Source: Lathyrus oleraceus
Lineage: Eukaryota; Streptophyta; Magnoliopsida; Fabales; Fabaceae
Direction of reading: 5' to 3'
DNA: 64,000 nucleotides
Assembly (NCBI RefSeq): GCF_024323335.1
Contig: NC_066581.1
Span: 440,783,816-440,847,815 of the forward strand
The number at the start of each line of letters is the position of its first letter. Positions within the stretch are counted from its first letter, which is position 1. The notes under the pieces were generated by a model, which saw nothing but the letters and a program-made list of their open reading frames with translations, was not told where the DNA came from and ran no database searches. This document shows positions 35,201-46,477 of this stretch, one piece after another. Both the position numbers and the translations under genes were made by a program.

Positions 35201-35560
35201 ACGGCTCAGAATGATAGATGGTGTCGTCTACCCTGGGAATGGTATGCACGATAGGAGGAGCAGCAGCAAGGACCGGGCTAGATGCCGACATGGAAACAAA
35301 AGTCGGAGGTGGAATATCTGGCATGAAACCCGGAGGCATACCCCACGGAAACCCGGCTGGCATGGCATGAGGCACGAAGTGGGCACTGGCAGCTGGCACA
35401 GTCGGAGCAACGACTTCAGATACAACCTTCCTCTAGGGAGGAGTTGCAGGAGGTGGAAAAGGTTGGTTCTGAGCAGCAAGGAGTTGCTCCATCAAAGCGC
35501 CAAGTCTGGCGACCTCTTCTTTCTGAGCAGCGATGAGTCAGCTTGTCTTCAAAATAAATG
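32265..35560 (-). pseudogene. Ogre-C gag-protease polyprotein (long open frame, damaged N-terminus)
   Basis: The frame is open for more than 1,050 codons, from just after a TAG (35433-35435) to 32265. Taking 35399 as residue 1: PAGFPWGMPPGF near 14-25; capsid-type gag about 100-280 (KIPIKFKVPDFEKYKG, LIHYFQDSLSGAALRWY, KETFKEYAQRWREL); a Q/H-rich linker about 325-365; a zinc-knuckle variant CVYHFGAPGHNIENC near 423-438 (CX2HX5HX4C, the form usual in this family); and a pepsin-like protease with DTGSS near 801, followed by CLLGRPWIHEAGAV. Against Ogre-D, about 58 bp covering the MDHLEKEN start are deleted, shifting frame and leaving stops at 35433 and near 35535. Translation from the normal start is therefore lost. 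The frame ends at the intron donor. Confidence 0.88.
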
Positions 35561-35814
35561 AAGAGCACAGAGTTAAGCCATAGACAAGAAGACCAGGACA
35601 ACTTGCTTATGCTAAATGATGCATACGATGCTCGTGCATATGCTTTGTTTTTATTTCAAGGAACTTTTAGGGTTCTATTTGCAAATTTTTGAAATTTAAA
35701 GCATTTAATAGCATATGGAAAATATCTCATCAAATATATTTGGAACAAAGAAGTACAACATTTTTTATTATTACAAGGGAAAAGGAAATGAACATCCTAT
35801 GGATCCCTAGAAGC
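35561..35814 (-). other. Ogre-C ORF1-gag spacer
   Basis: Noncoding, but with a minus-strand stretch reading FIYFEDKLTHR (about 35560-35530) that is also present upstream of gag in Ogre-D, so part of it may once have been a gag N-terminal extension. No other feature. Confidence 0.5.
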
Positions 35815-37212
35815 TCAGGACGCTGGAAGACGAGATGCACAAAGCTTCTTGATCTCTCTCTCATAAGCCGCTTCCATATCCGCTTTCTCCTTTGCAAGTC
35901 GATCATACTTCCTCTTCCAGAACTTGGAAGACTGAGGAAGCAGAGAAGTCCAAGTATCATTTGGATCATCGATCACCTGATGCTCGAGAAACTCAATCAG
36001 AGCGTCCTTCTCCTTGATTTGCTGAAGCAATTCTTCTCTTTCACGGATCCAGGCACGTGAAAGGTCTTCTTCTCTCAACTCCTTTACATCTTGGTTGGGG
36101 AGGGTTGAAGGCCCAGCCACATCCAAAGGTGTAGGTCTCAGATGATCATACGGCATAAGGTACTCAGAAGCTCTCTGTCTGACCCAAGAAGTATATGGTT
36201 CCAAAGAAATGCAGTTCTTCGGACCCAACTCATTCCTACCCTTCTTCTGAATCTTGCGCCAAGCGCGGACAAATGTGGCTTTCAGGCCTTGGGGATCTTT
36301 ACCCTCCTGAAAGAACACACCTTCTAACAGAATGTTATGAGGTTTATCCTTTAGGGGGAACCCAAGCTGACGACGTGCTAAGATAGGATTGTAGCTGATC
36401 CCACCACATGTACCAAGAAGAGGCACATTAGGGAATTCACCACAATAATCAATAATCTGCACAGTATCATACACGCGATCATACCAAGAGATATCATCAT
36501 TAGTGAGAGACATTAGTCTCTGAGACCACCGTAGACATCCCTTGTTCTCCTTGAAAGCAACTGTCTGCGGTAAGTGAGAAATAAACCACTTATACAGCAG
36601 AGGCAAACAGCACACAATAACTCCTCCACCCTTTGCATTCCTCAGATGCAAAGAGACATAGGCATCACCCAACAGAATCGGAACGGGATTAAGAACTGAG
36701 AAGATCCTAATGGCGTTCACATCCACAAATTTGTCGATGTTGGGGAACAATACCAAACCATAGATGAGCAGCACAAATAAAGCCTCAAAGGCATCCTCAC
36801 TCCTGGCCTTCCCTTAAACGGTAGCTTGAGCAATGAGGAACTCGGAAGGAAGACCCTGAATTCCACCTTTGGTAGTCAAATTAGCTTTAATCAAGGCTTC
36901 ATCTATGTGCAACAAGTTTGCAATCTCTCGAGAAGTCGGAATACTCTCCAAGCCACTGAACGGCACCTGATCCAGAATCGGGATCCCAATAAGATGAGCA
37001 TACTCCTCAAGCGTAGGTAACAACTAGAAGTCCGAAAATGAGAAGCAGTGATACAGAGGATCATAGAACTGAGCCAAAGTACTCATCAAACCCTCATCAA
37101 CCTGAGTAGTCAACAGAGGCAGAAGCTTCCCATAAGATGTCAGATTCCTTAACTCTTTCACATCAGGTTGTCTAAAGCTGTACTTCTTCGTATGCCTTTT
37201 TGGTCTTTCCAT
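35815..37212 (-). pseudogene. Ogre-C ORF1 (DUF7745-like) with two nonsense codons
   Basis: One frame runs from an ATG at 37212 (MERPKRHTKKYSF) to 35815, interrupted only by TAG (37024-37026) and TAA (36814-36816). Conserved blocks: PTLEEYAHLIGIPILDQVPF, TTKGGIQGLPSEFLIA, LVLFPNIDKFVDVNAIRIF, SLTNDDISWY, LLEGVFFQEGKDPQ. The C-terminal coiled coil is REELLQQIKEKDALIEFLE ... AAYEREIKKL. Compared with Ogre-D about 11 residues are missing after TSY. The upstream in-frame ATG at 37314 is unlikely: nucleotide similarity to Ogre-D continues upstream but the reading frames disagree there, as in a leader. Function unknown. Confidence 0.85.
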
Positions 37213-38210
37213 GTCTGAAAATTTTGCAAATAAACCCTTTAAGTTCCTTGAAAATTTTCTGATTTTTCTGATGACATGAATGCAGATGAATGCATGAATG
37301 CATGAATGCAACAATCACACTCAAGGATCAAGCAAGTCACACCAGACAAAGGTCATGGGAAAGCTCATAGTATCCCTAATATCAATCATCCATTTTGGTG
37401 GATTATGGTTTTCACCTTATCAACACCCAAGTTCCATTGATATTAACAATACATGAACCGGCTCTAACATCCTTAATATCAACCATCCATTTTGGCGGAT
37501 TATGGTTTGCACCTTATCGACGCCCAAGTTCCATTGATATTAAGGATATTTGAACGACTCAACCACGAATCACGGGTTTGTTGAGAGTCACGAGCATGGA
37601 GTCCTGGTTAAGAACCACCCAAAGGGAGTGTACTAGGGTTTAAACCTGCCGAACATGTTCTACCAGAGGTTCCCATAATCATCGTCCCATCTTTCGGATA
37701 TTATCGGAGGAACGAAAACTCGTATTCCAAAAATATTCTCAAGAGAGACTCTTATGAGTGTAGTATCGTGTAACAATCGCATCAGAACTGACATCTGAAC
37801 GACCTCCGCACTACGTCCTAAAAATAGGCCAAGATGGGCTTGGTAAACTAAGGTCCTTGGCTTCTAAGGCACATGATTGAAAGAATAATGCCTAACCACA
37901 AATAACTTGTGTGGCATTATTAATCCAACATGACCTCCACCAAGTGAATGGACTCGCAAGTCAACTGGCTAAGGAATACTCCACACCAATCGACAAGACT
38001 ATGCCATTCTCCTATCCTAGAGTGCACTCGAGTTCGGGTATAGAACTCATCTCGCAGAGATCACCAAAGCAAACAACAATTGTATATCAAGCAATTCAAA
38101 CATTACAATCAATACAGTTATCCCAAATTGTACAAAAATATGTCAAATAACACATAAACAAATATCATACAACAAGGGTGAAAAGTAGGCAATACCACCA
38201 AGGATTGTTC
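37213..38210 (-). other. Ogre-C untranslated leader with duplicated hairpin
   Basis: About 1 kb between PBS and ORF1, homologous to the Ogre-D leader (CGAACTCGAGTGCACTC block, TTAGGACGTAGTGCGGAGG block, GTGTACTAGGG block in reverse). It holds two tandem copies of an 80-bp hairpin unit at 37372-37450 and 37469-37547; arms ATCCTTAATATCAAT and partner. Ogre-D has one copy. No coding. Confidence 0.75.
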
Positions 38211-38226
38211 CCTAGCAGAGTCGCCA
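38211..38226 (-). other. Ogre-C primer-binding site
   Basis: Minus-strand TGGCGACTCTGCTAGG starts six bases inside the 5' LTR end. Ogre-D has TGGCGACTCTGCTGGGG at the equivalent place. Ogre elements are described as using tRNA-Arg as primer; the terminal TGG pairs with tRNA CCA. The G-to-A change at position 15 here lowers the match. Confidence 0.8.
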
Positions 38227-39257
38227 CTTTTTTGTAGCGGTGTATTCGTCAGTTTATGATTTATTGATTAAACCAAAAGCAAAGCATACAAAGAAATCGA
38301 GTCGCCACCTCACTTTTATTTATCCAAAGGAATGGCTAAAAAGCGAACAAAAGCTTAAGAAGTTTTACACATAGAAAACTAATGAAAAGATCAGAGAATT
38401 TGGGTAAGGGGTTAATTACGCAATGGGAAGGTGTTAGGCACCCAAAATGTCCTAGGTACTCCTAGGGAGCCCTTTTCACACTTGTTGTATAAAAAGTTTA
38501 TTTGTTTATGACATATTGTGCAAACATGATTGGGAAGATGAGAAAAGAATATACAAGTTATTATTTTTGTGTTTGAACGGATGAACCCGTTGCCTACGTA
38601 CCTTTCCATGGAAGGTAAGGATCAAAACGCCGTAGTTTGGCTAAAAGATTTCCAAAATATGAGTGGGTTCATTTTAAAACAAAAGCCCTAAGGTCTTTCG
38701 TTATCCACGGGAGAAAACTCAACCTTATACGAACAACGAGTCCACCACGTGAGAAAAGCTTCAACTTGCTAGTGAGGGGTTAACCCTATAATAAGCAAGG
38801 AAGTCTTACAATTCAATCACTAAGGACCAAGGTGAGGTTAACATCAACCAACTAGGATAAATCAAACCTATGGCTAATGTATGAAAACTTATCAAGAATG
38901 GACAAAGCCACAAAATAATTGAGTGAGTTGGATTAACCAATTAGAATTTATTCACAAAAGAGTGGTCAAGGTATGATTAGAATTCAATTCAAAGAAGTAT
39001 TATGAAATGGAGTTTGAAAAATCAAAGGCCTAAAGCCTAGGTTTCTAATTTGAAAAGAGATGAAAATGTTTGCACAATATTTGTCAAAGTTTTTGAATTA
39101 ACATGTGAAAAGGGAGTTTTGGAAACACACACAAAAATGGAAGGGTGAGGAAGTAAAACTTCTTAGATGTTCACCTCTTGAAATCATATGTAGATGATTC
39201 TAGTGTGTCCTCTGGAATGAGGCAACAAAGCAAGTAAGCTAATGAACAAAGCAAGGT

Positions 39258-39797
39258 GATATCGGATGCCAATCAATGGACTTATACCAATCTCACAAAC
39301 AAAAGTGGATACCGGATACCAATCAATGGATTTACACCAATCTCCTAAAACAAAACAAATGATACTGGATGCCAATCAATGGACTTATACCAATCTCACA
39401 AACAAAGATGGATACCGGATACCAATCAATGGATTTACACCAATCTCCTAAAATAAAACAATGATACCAGATGCCAATCAATGGACTTATACCAATCTCA
39501 CAAACAAAGGTGGATACCGGATACCAATCAATGGATTTACACCAATCTCCTAAAATAAAACAATGATACCAGATGCCAATCAATGGACTTATACTAGTCT
39601 CACAAAACAAACACGGATACCGGATACCAATCAATGGATTTACACCAATCTCCTAAAACAAAACAATGATACCGGATGCCAATCAATGGACTTATACCAA
39701 TCTCACAAAACAAACACGGATATCGGATACCAATCAATGGATTTACACCAATCTCCTAAAACAAGACAATGATACCGGATGCCAATCAATGGACTTA
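39258..39797 (-). repeat. Alternating 51-bp tandem array in Ogre-C 5' LTR
   Basis: The same eleven alternating units as in the 3' LTR (22512-23053), with the same unit order and only point differences. No unit has been gained or lost since insertion. Confidence 0.92.
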
Positions 39798-42364
39798 TAC
39801 CAATCTCACACCATATCATTGGAACAACTGCCAAGTAATGGACTTATGCTTGTCTCCTCCATGGACAAAGCAAAAATGCTATAACGCAAAGCTTATGAAA
39901 TGACATACAAATGATGATGATAAATGCACTAAGGCACACTCAAGCAGATATGCACAGATGAATCAAGTAAGCAAGCACACAATTAATTCAATTAGCACAC
40001 ACTATATACAAGCAATCTGGCTCAAGCAAGGTTAGACTTTAAAGTCAACTGGAATGGGGTAAGTTGTGCTCTTAACCTTAACATTGAGAGTTAAGGTGAA
40101 GCAGATGAAATGGAGATGAGGGGTGTGCCTCATAGCTCTTATCTCTGGTCAGAGAGAGCATTGAATGGTAGAATGTGTGGGAGTTCAGAAAGTTGGAACT
40201 CTCTCCACAAGTGAATGACTCTATAGATCTTGGGTTAGTATCCACAATGCATCAACATGTAATGTGAGCAAGGGGATGACACACTGAATAGTAGGAGATG
40301 GACTACACATCTCTTTTATCTACCAATTGCCTCATATGAGGACTTTTCCTGCTTAGCACAAAGAGTAAACAAGCACAAGCATTGCCTCTTAAGGAGGACT
40401 TCAGACAGGTGCCTGGCCACATAACAGGCCAGGTCTTCCAGACTACATGAAGAAGAGAGGTTATACCTAATTGGTTAAGCAACCAAGCAAAATCAAGTTC
40501 AAAAGTGAACTTAAGAAACTAATGTACCTGTGGAAACATCAAACAAATCAGTACAACTATACAGACAGACAACCAACAGTTAATGCAACAGATAACCAAT
40601 ATAGACAAAGGCATAAGCCACAAGTTAAACTCAAGAGAGTCAACATCAGCCTACAAAACACTCATTAGTAATCAAAAGCAAATATCAAATGCTCTCAAGA
40701 TGAGGCATCATCAATTGTGTAACTTGTATGTGTAACCTGAAACAAAACTCCAAACATGAGCAACCAACCACTAGGTCAAAGCCTAGGGTCAAAGATGGGG
40801 AAAAAACTTAAAACAGAAGCTGAAATTTGACATAATGAAACTTCAAACAATCATTGACACATAGAAAAAAGTCTCACGTTCATATCATGTACCAAATGCA
40901 TTTCATGATCATTCTAAGTTCAATGCAATTTTAAAGTCCAAATGTGATCAACCAGAAAGATAAATCTCAATCAAATCAGAAATCAATCACAAAAATCTGG
41001 AAAAATTCATACATGTTCAAGACATATCATATGATCAGAATGCAAAAATTCAGAACAATTGAGCATCATTTGATAGGGTAAACACATAGCATAAGATGAA
41101 CATGCAAAGGTGTGACACAAATTGTCACACCTACTTAGAAAATTCACAAACCAGAAACCACAAATGATAAAATTGCAAACTCAACACCAAAATGTCAATT
41201 AGAGTGTCTAGTTTCATCATGCAAATTTCCAGAAGCATTGGATCAACACACATTATTTCATAATGGAAAAGGCAAGCAATGTTCAAAATGCAACACATAC
41301 AAAAACCATAGGCAAAATTAAATCCAGGCCAGGCACAACTTTGATTATCATGCTGATAAAAAAGTAGAGAGAAAAAAGAGATCATAGCAAAAATCCCCAT
41401 GCCAATTGGATCATTCTTTGATTTATTATGATTTTTTAAAGATGCAATTGAAAAATGAAATAAAAATTGCAATAGAAAAATGGATTAATTGAAATAATTG
41501 GAATTAAATTCAAAAATTGGATTTGGCGCTCAGCTACTAAACGATGCGTTTTACTAAAAAGGCCTTGGCCAATCAGCATCAAGCATGGCGCACGCATGCA
41601 AACCCTAACACACTTTAGGCAACGGTTTTCACAAACACTCTGGAAACAGAAAAGCGTGGCAGAACGAACATCCAAAACCGTTGCCATAGCGTCTGGTTCA
41701 TCTTCCCCAATTAAACCGCGCGATAAACAGTGACTCATGAAGAACATCATGAACAAATTTCCCAAAATTGAAAAGCAAGCATATCATTGTAAAGGTCATT
41801 CATCAAGCATCAATAATCAACAATTATTTCATCAAACAACATCATAACACGCATGGATCGAGTGAAACAATAGTCATCATCAAAAGTTCAAACTAACATA
41901 TCTTGCTCAATACAGCATGGATTCACACGATTCAAAGCTCAATCTACTCAGCATTCAAAGATCTATCACATTATGGCAATGAAAATCAAGATTATGAGAA
42001 TTGATTTGTAACCTCTTGTAGCAACAGAACTGGATTCAACTAGATTCGAGGCCTAGTGATGCTTGAAAACTCCTCTACAATGCTTATGAAGGTGAATAGA
42101 AGGAAGATCAAAGCTCAGTTATGCACGATTCCACAGAATTGTTGATTTGTCGTTGTTGCTTCTAATCTTCAAACACTCTAATGTTGCACGATTCCTGCTG
42201 ATTCTATGAATAATCCTGCTTAAGAACAACTTAACAACAAGAATTAAGCACAAAATTGGATTGGAAATGAAGAAAATGGAAGAAAAATTTGAGAGAGAAA
42301 TTTGATATTCTAGATCTAGATCTGAAAATAATGAATGTTGTTAGCAGAATTCTGTTAGGGTTAG

Positions 42365-42374
42365 CTATATATAC
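42365..42374 (-). promoter_or_regulatory. Candidate Ogre-C promoter TATA box (5' LTR)
   Basis: Minus-strand GTATATATAG, about 1.1 kb into the LTR from its U3 end. If used, transcription would start about 30 bases further left (near 42335) and define R. The same sequence is kept in the 3' LTR. Confidence 0.55.
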
Positions 42375-44517
42375 TTCCTCTTAATCACTTCCCTAATCAT
42401 GCTTAAGCAAATGCAATTGGAATTAGCTAAAATGAAGTGCAAATGCAAAATGGCCATTTTATCCTATGCATGGTGTGCATGATGAACAGTGCACGTGTTT
42501 GTGATCCAATTCCACTTAAAACATCATTTTGGAGCTATTGGCAATGGTAGAAAGTTCCAACAATTAGCCAACTTTAAACTTTGAAAATTCCCTCCAAAAA
42601 TCAAGATTTTTGCAAATGATCATGAAATGAGAAATGATGCAATGGAATGCAAGATTATGAAATTATAGCTCAAAACAAGAATTTAGCAAAAAGAGCCACA
42701 TGATTTGGAGCAATGGTTGAGAAGTTATGCCCTTTTGAAGTTCAATCCACACTTGGCCATGTTTTGATCATATTTCCTTAACCACACATGAGAAATGGAT
42801 GATCTCTGACTTTTTGAAAATGGAAGAGAAAGATCTACAACTTTCATGTTCAACAAAATTTCATTTGAAGCATTCTTGACGATGTAATCTTGAGGAGAAA
42901 ACCTTTCCATTTTTGGCAATTCCAAATTATAGGTCACTTTCTATTTTTGGAAAATTTTGACCTGACTTTATTTTCTTCAATGTTGATGTTTGAAATGTCA
43001 AATGAGACTTGTTTGAACATGAATGAAGTATTTCTAGGCTTTTCCCACCTCCAAAATCCATAGTTGACTGAGTAGTTGACTGGTTAGGGTTTCAATTGAC
43101 TGAAGAATGCCTTGATGAGATTCAAGCCTCTACCACTTGAGATTCTGATTCAAAATAACTTCATAGCTCATATGAACTCTTGATTAATGATCATGGGGCC
43201 CAAATTCTTCAGAATGGCCACCATCTATTGCTCAATGGCTGCCTTTGACTACCTTGACCTGTGATTGCTTCATCTGCAAGTAACAAGGTTAGATGACATA
43301 TTTTTGTACTTTTGGTTAGTAAACAAATGAAAAGCAATGATATACATATGCCAAACATGCTTGGTGATCAAGAAACACTCTCAAAAGATAACCCAACCAC
43401 AGGGAAGCAGGCAAGGTGCACAATGATCCTTGAGGCAATGCAATGATATGATATGATGCCATGAGGGATCTTAGGGACAAAATTGGGGTCTTACAGTTAT
43501 GAAATGGGAAGGTTTTACGCACCCAAAACATCCTTAGTACTCTACGGGAACCCTTTTTGCAAATATGTATTGTAGGTTGGTATTTGTGGAAAGATTTGTA
43601 CAAAAGATTGGAGGGATGAGAAGAGAATAGATTATATTTACAAGTTTTGTTGTTTGAATGGATGAACATATTGCCTACGTACCATCACAAAGGAGGATCA
43701 AAACCTTGTAGTTCGGGGTAAAAATCTCAAAGATTGGTGAATTGATTTGATCAAAAGCCTTAAGGTCTTTTAATATCAAAGGGAGAAAACTCAACCGAAA
43801 CCAACAATCCACCATGTGAGGAGGGCTTCAACATGCTAGTGAGGGTTTAACCCTATAATAAGCATGGAAGACTCATAATCCAACACTAAGGATAAAGTGA
43901 GATTTACATCAACCATTATGATAACTCAAACCTATGACTAATGTTTATGAAAAGGTTTTAACAGGTGGCCATTGGAACCACAAAAACAACTTGAAGTGAG
44001 TTATATTTACAAGTTAGGCTTATTTACAAAATGAAGTCAAATTGGGATTAATGTTTATTCACAATGAGTATATATGAAAATGGTTTTGAAAAGTCAAAGG
44101 CCTAAGGCCTAGGTTTCTAATTTGAAACAAAGTCAATGTTTGAAAAATGATAATTTGGATTGGTTAGAGTGGGTAGAAGAAGAGGAAGGGCTATTCCTAA
44201 AGCATACAAAATATAAGAGGGGAAAGATAAACCCTTGGAGTTCCCTTTCTTGGAATCATAGAGATGATTCAAGATGCTCCTTTCCTTTGGACTTGGCACA
44301 CAAACCTGCAATCAAACAATTTGAATTCAATCTCCTAGGATCTCCATTTGGCTTGTCTCTTAACTTGGCTACTCATGACAATGGTCCTCTTTTCACAATC
44401 TCAAGATGGAGTTCTATCATACAAGAGAAAACATAAAAAAAAAGTTCACAACACAATAAGGGAAATGGACAAAGAATAAGTTTGGATGAGAAGTCCTTTA
44501 AGATCAACTTTGGATTT

Positions 44518-44592
44518 TAGCATTCTAAAGGCATGAGGCCTAGTTGCTCTTCAACAATTTAGCATCCTAAAGGCAGGAGGCCTAGTTGCTAT
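44518..44592 (-). repeat. 42-bp tandem duplication in Ogre-B LTR
   Basis: Two units with AGCATYCTAAAGGCA and GAGGCCTAGTTGCT. The same duplication occurs in Ogre-D at 54249-54327. Confidence 0.8.
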
Positions 44593-46468
44593 TGAACTCC
44601 TTTTAAGCATAGGTAAGTCCTAATTCTAAGTCCTTTCTCCTTTTGCATTTGGGTTCAAATCAAACAAACACAAAACAACACAAGATAACAATATATTTAT
44701 ATACAATAATGGGCTCAAATGAGCAAAAGAAAAAGGACATAAACATAAAATATGTGCTCAAGTGAGCAAAGTGAAAATAAATATGAATAATGAGCAAGGA
44801 ATAAATGACATTAAATGTAAATGGCAAGAAATTAAATGCTCAAATTAAAGTTAGTAGTTAGTAAAGTTAAGTTAGCTTGTCATAAGACAATGTAGCGCTA
44901 TGTTAAGCAATCGTAAGTGGACTAATGTAGTAGTCGCACCTATCTGAGGCCGATCAATAAGAATATAGGAAAAAAACACAAGTTAGAGATCATGACTAGT
45001 AAGCCAAGCTCCATAAACTTGCCATGCCAAACAAAAGGGGAAGGGCCATGTATTGACTTTTAGTTATTTGCTTGACCAAGAAGCAACCTATCTAGGACAC
45101 AAAACAACTCACTTGATCATGGATCAAGTTGAGTTTGGTTAGGATCAAAGAAGGTTAAACTTCTCATTTTTCAAGACCAACTTCAAGACTTTAACTCATT
45201 GGCCATTGATGGAAACAAAGGGATGAAGATGAAAGGGAAGGGAAAAGAAGGACCACAACCAAATCCAATTGATCAAATGTGAATCAAATCAACAATAGCC
45301 AACACGAAACAGAAAAGAAATGAAGATGAGACTATAAAGTATTTAAAAACAATTAAAAACAATTAAAAATAACACAATATGAATTAAAATCTCAAATAAT
45401 CTCAAATCAAATAAGAAATAGATGAGACTATTTTTCATTGACTTATCATGATCAATAAATGCTATTAAAATATTTTTGGACTTTTTAAAAGTCATAAAGT
45501 ATTTTAAAATGAATTAAAACCATTAAAAATCAAAAAATCCGTAAAAAATATCAAATGAAGTCACAAAAATAATTAAAAATCAAAATATGAAACTAGATTT
45601 TTCAAAAAAATTTTTGGAGTTGGTCTCATATTTTTATGACTTCAAATGAATTTTTTATGAATTTTTGAATATCAAATGAATTAACTGAAAATAAAAGAAA
45701 ATGCAATAAATGGAAAAAACCACAGCCACGTGATGCAACTCATTAATTGACGTGGCATCAAGGGATGGTCCAGATCATAGGGAACACGGTGTGCTTGAGT
45801 TAAACGCGCAACAACTTGTATTAAAATAAGTAAACACAATGGATGCACACGATTAGATCCTGAATACAAGATCCAAGGGCCATGTAGGTGCACACATGGT
45901 GGTGGTGGTGGAAACTACCATCTTCTCCGGCCAGACAACCAATTTCGGCCACCAGTTGCAGGAAAATGAAACAATAAAAATTAAAAACAAGGCCATGGAA
46001 ATGAAGCTCGTGTGATGGAGATCAACACTATACCATTGGATCTTCCTCACTCTTCCTATATTGAGAGAAATGTGAAGGAGAAGATCATGGTGTTTAAACT
46101 GTAAGCTCATGAAATGATGAATTGAAAGCACCAACAACTTGCCTCAAGTGTGAGGACTTCAGAAAACAACACAAACACAAGAATTCTACGTTGAATTAAG
46201 AGTTCTAGATCCAAAAAGTTTGAGATTATACCTCTGAATTGAAGAACTTCTGGCCACGAATCCTTCAAGATCTTTGCTCCTCTTTGATCCTTGAGTGTAA
46301 TGGCAGTGAAAGGCTAAGGAATTAGGCTTTAAAACTCAGCTAATGATGCTAAATTTCAAGCTCGGAAGTAAGAACAATTTTTGAGTAATTCCTTTGGTAT
46401 GGCTATGGTTTCAATGCTGCAGCAATTCAAATCTCCAAAAGGTTGCCAAATGAATGAGAGGAAGTGGT

Positions 46469-46477
46469 TATTTATAG
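46469..46477 (-). promoter_or_regulatory. TATA-like box of Ogre-B LTR
   Basis: Minus-strand CCTATAAATAACC, about 1.5 kb into the LTR from the U3 end, the same distance as in Ogre-D. Confidence 0.55.

Larger units (their letters stand above)
21488..43495 (-). mobile_element. Ogre-C: 22-kb Ogre retrotransposon with both LTRs, lacking RT
   Basis: Two closely similar direct repeats (21488-26511 and 38233-43495) have TG...CA ends and are flanked by the same five bases GTTAT (21483-21487 and 43496-43500). On the minus strand the order is 5' LTR, PBS, leader, ORF1, gag-protease, intron, short pol remnant, integrase C-terminus, long 3' UTR, PPT, 3' LTR. The whole of RT, RNase H and most of integrase (normally over 3 kb) is missing between about 31833 and 31727. 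It is therefore non-autonomous. It inserted into the 3' LTR of Ogre-B. LTRs differ by scattered substitutions and two large indels (62 and 178 bp). Confidence 0.93.
38233..43495 (-). repeat. Ogre-C 5' LTR (5263 bp)
   Basis: Element-strand start TGTAAGACCCC at 43495, end CCGCTACA at 38233. It carries 62 bp (40065-40126) and 178 bp (41830-42007) that the 3' LTR lacks. Because LTRs are identical at integration, these differences arose afterwards or by exchange with another copy. It contains the tandem array at 39258-39797 and the presumptive promoter at 42365-42374. Confidence 0.93.

Noticed and set aside
34773..35561. 262-codon plus-strand ORF
   Set aside because: Exactly antisense to the Ogre-C gag capsid region; a shadow of that frame.
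39332..39634. 100-codon ORF and several 60-70-codon ORFs of repetitive sequence
   Set aside because: The 102-bp period of the LTR tandem array is a multiple of three, which keeps a frame open by arithmetic on both strands.
44122..44436. 104-codon plus-strand ORF in the Ogre-B LTR
   Set aside because: It lies in R/U5-type LTR sequence conserved at nucleotide level with other Ogre LTRs that are not open here.
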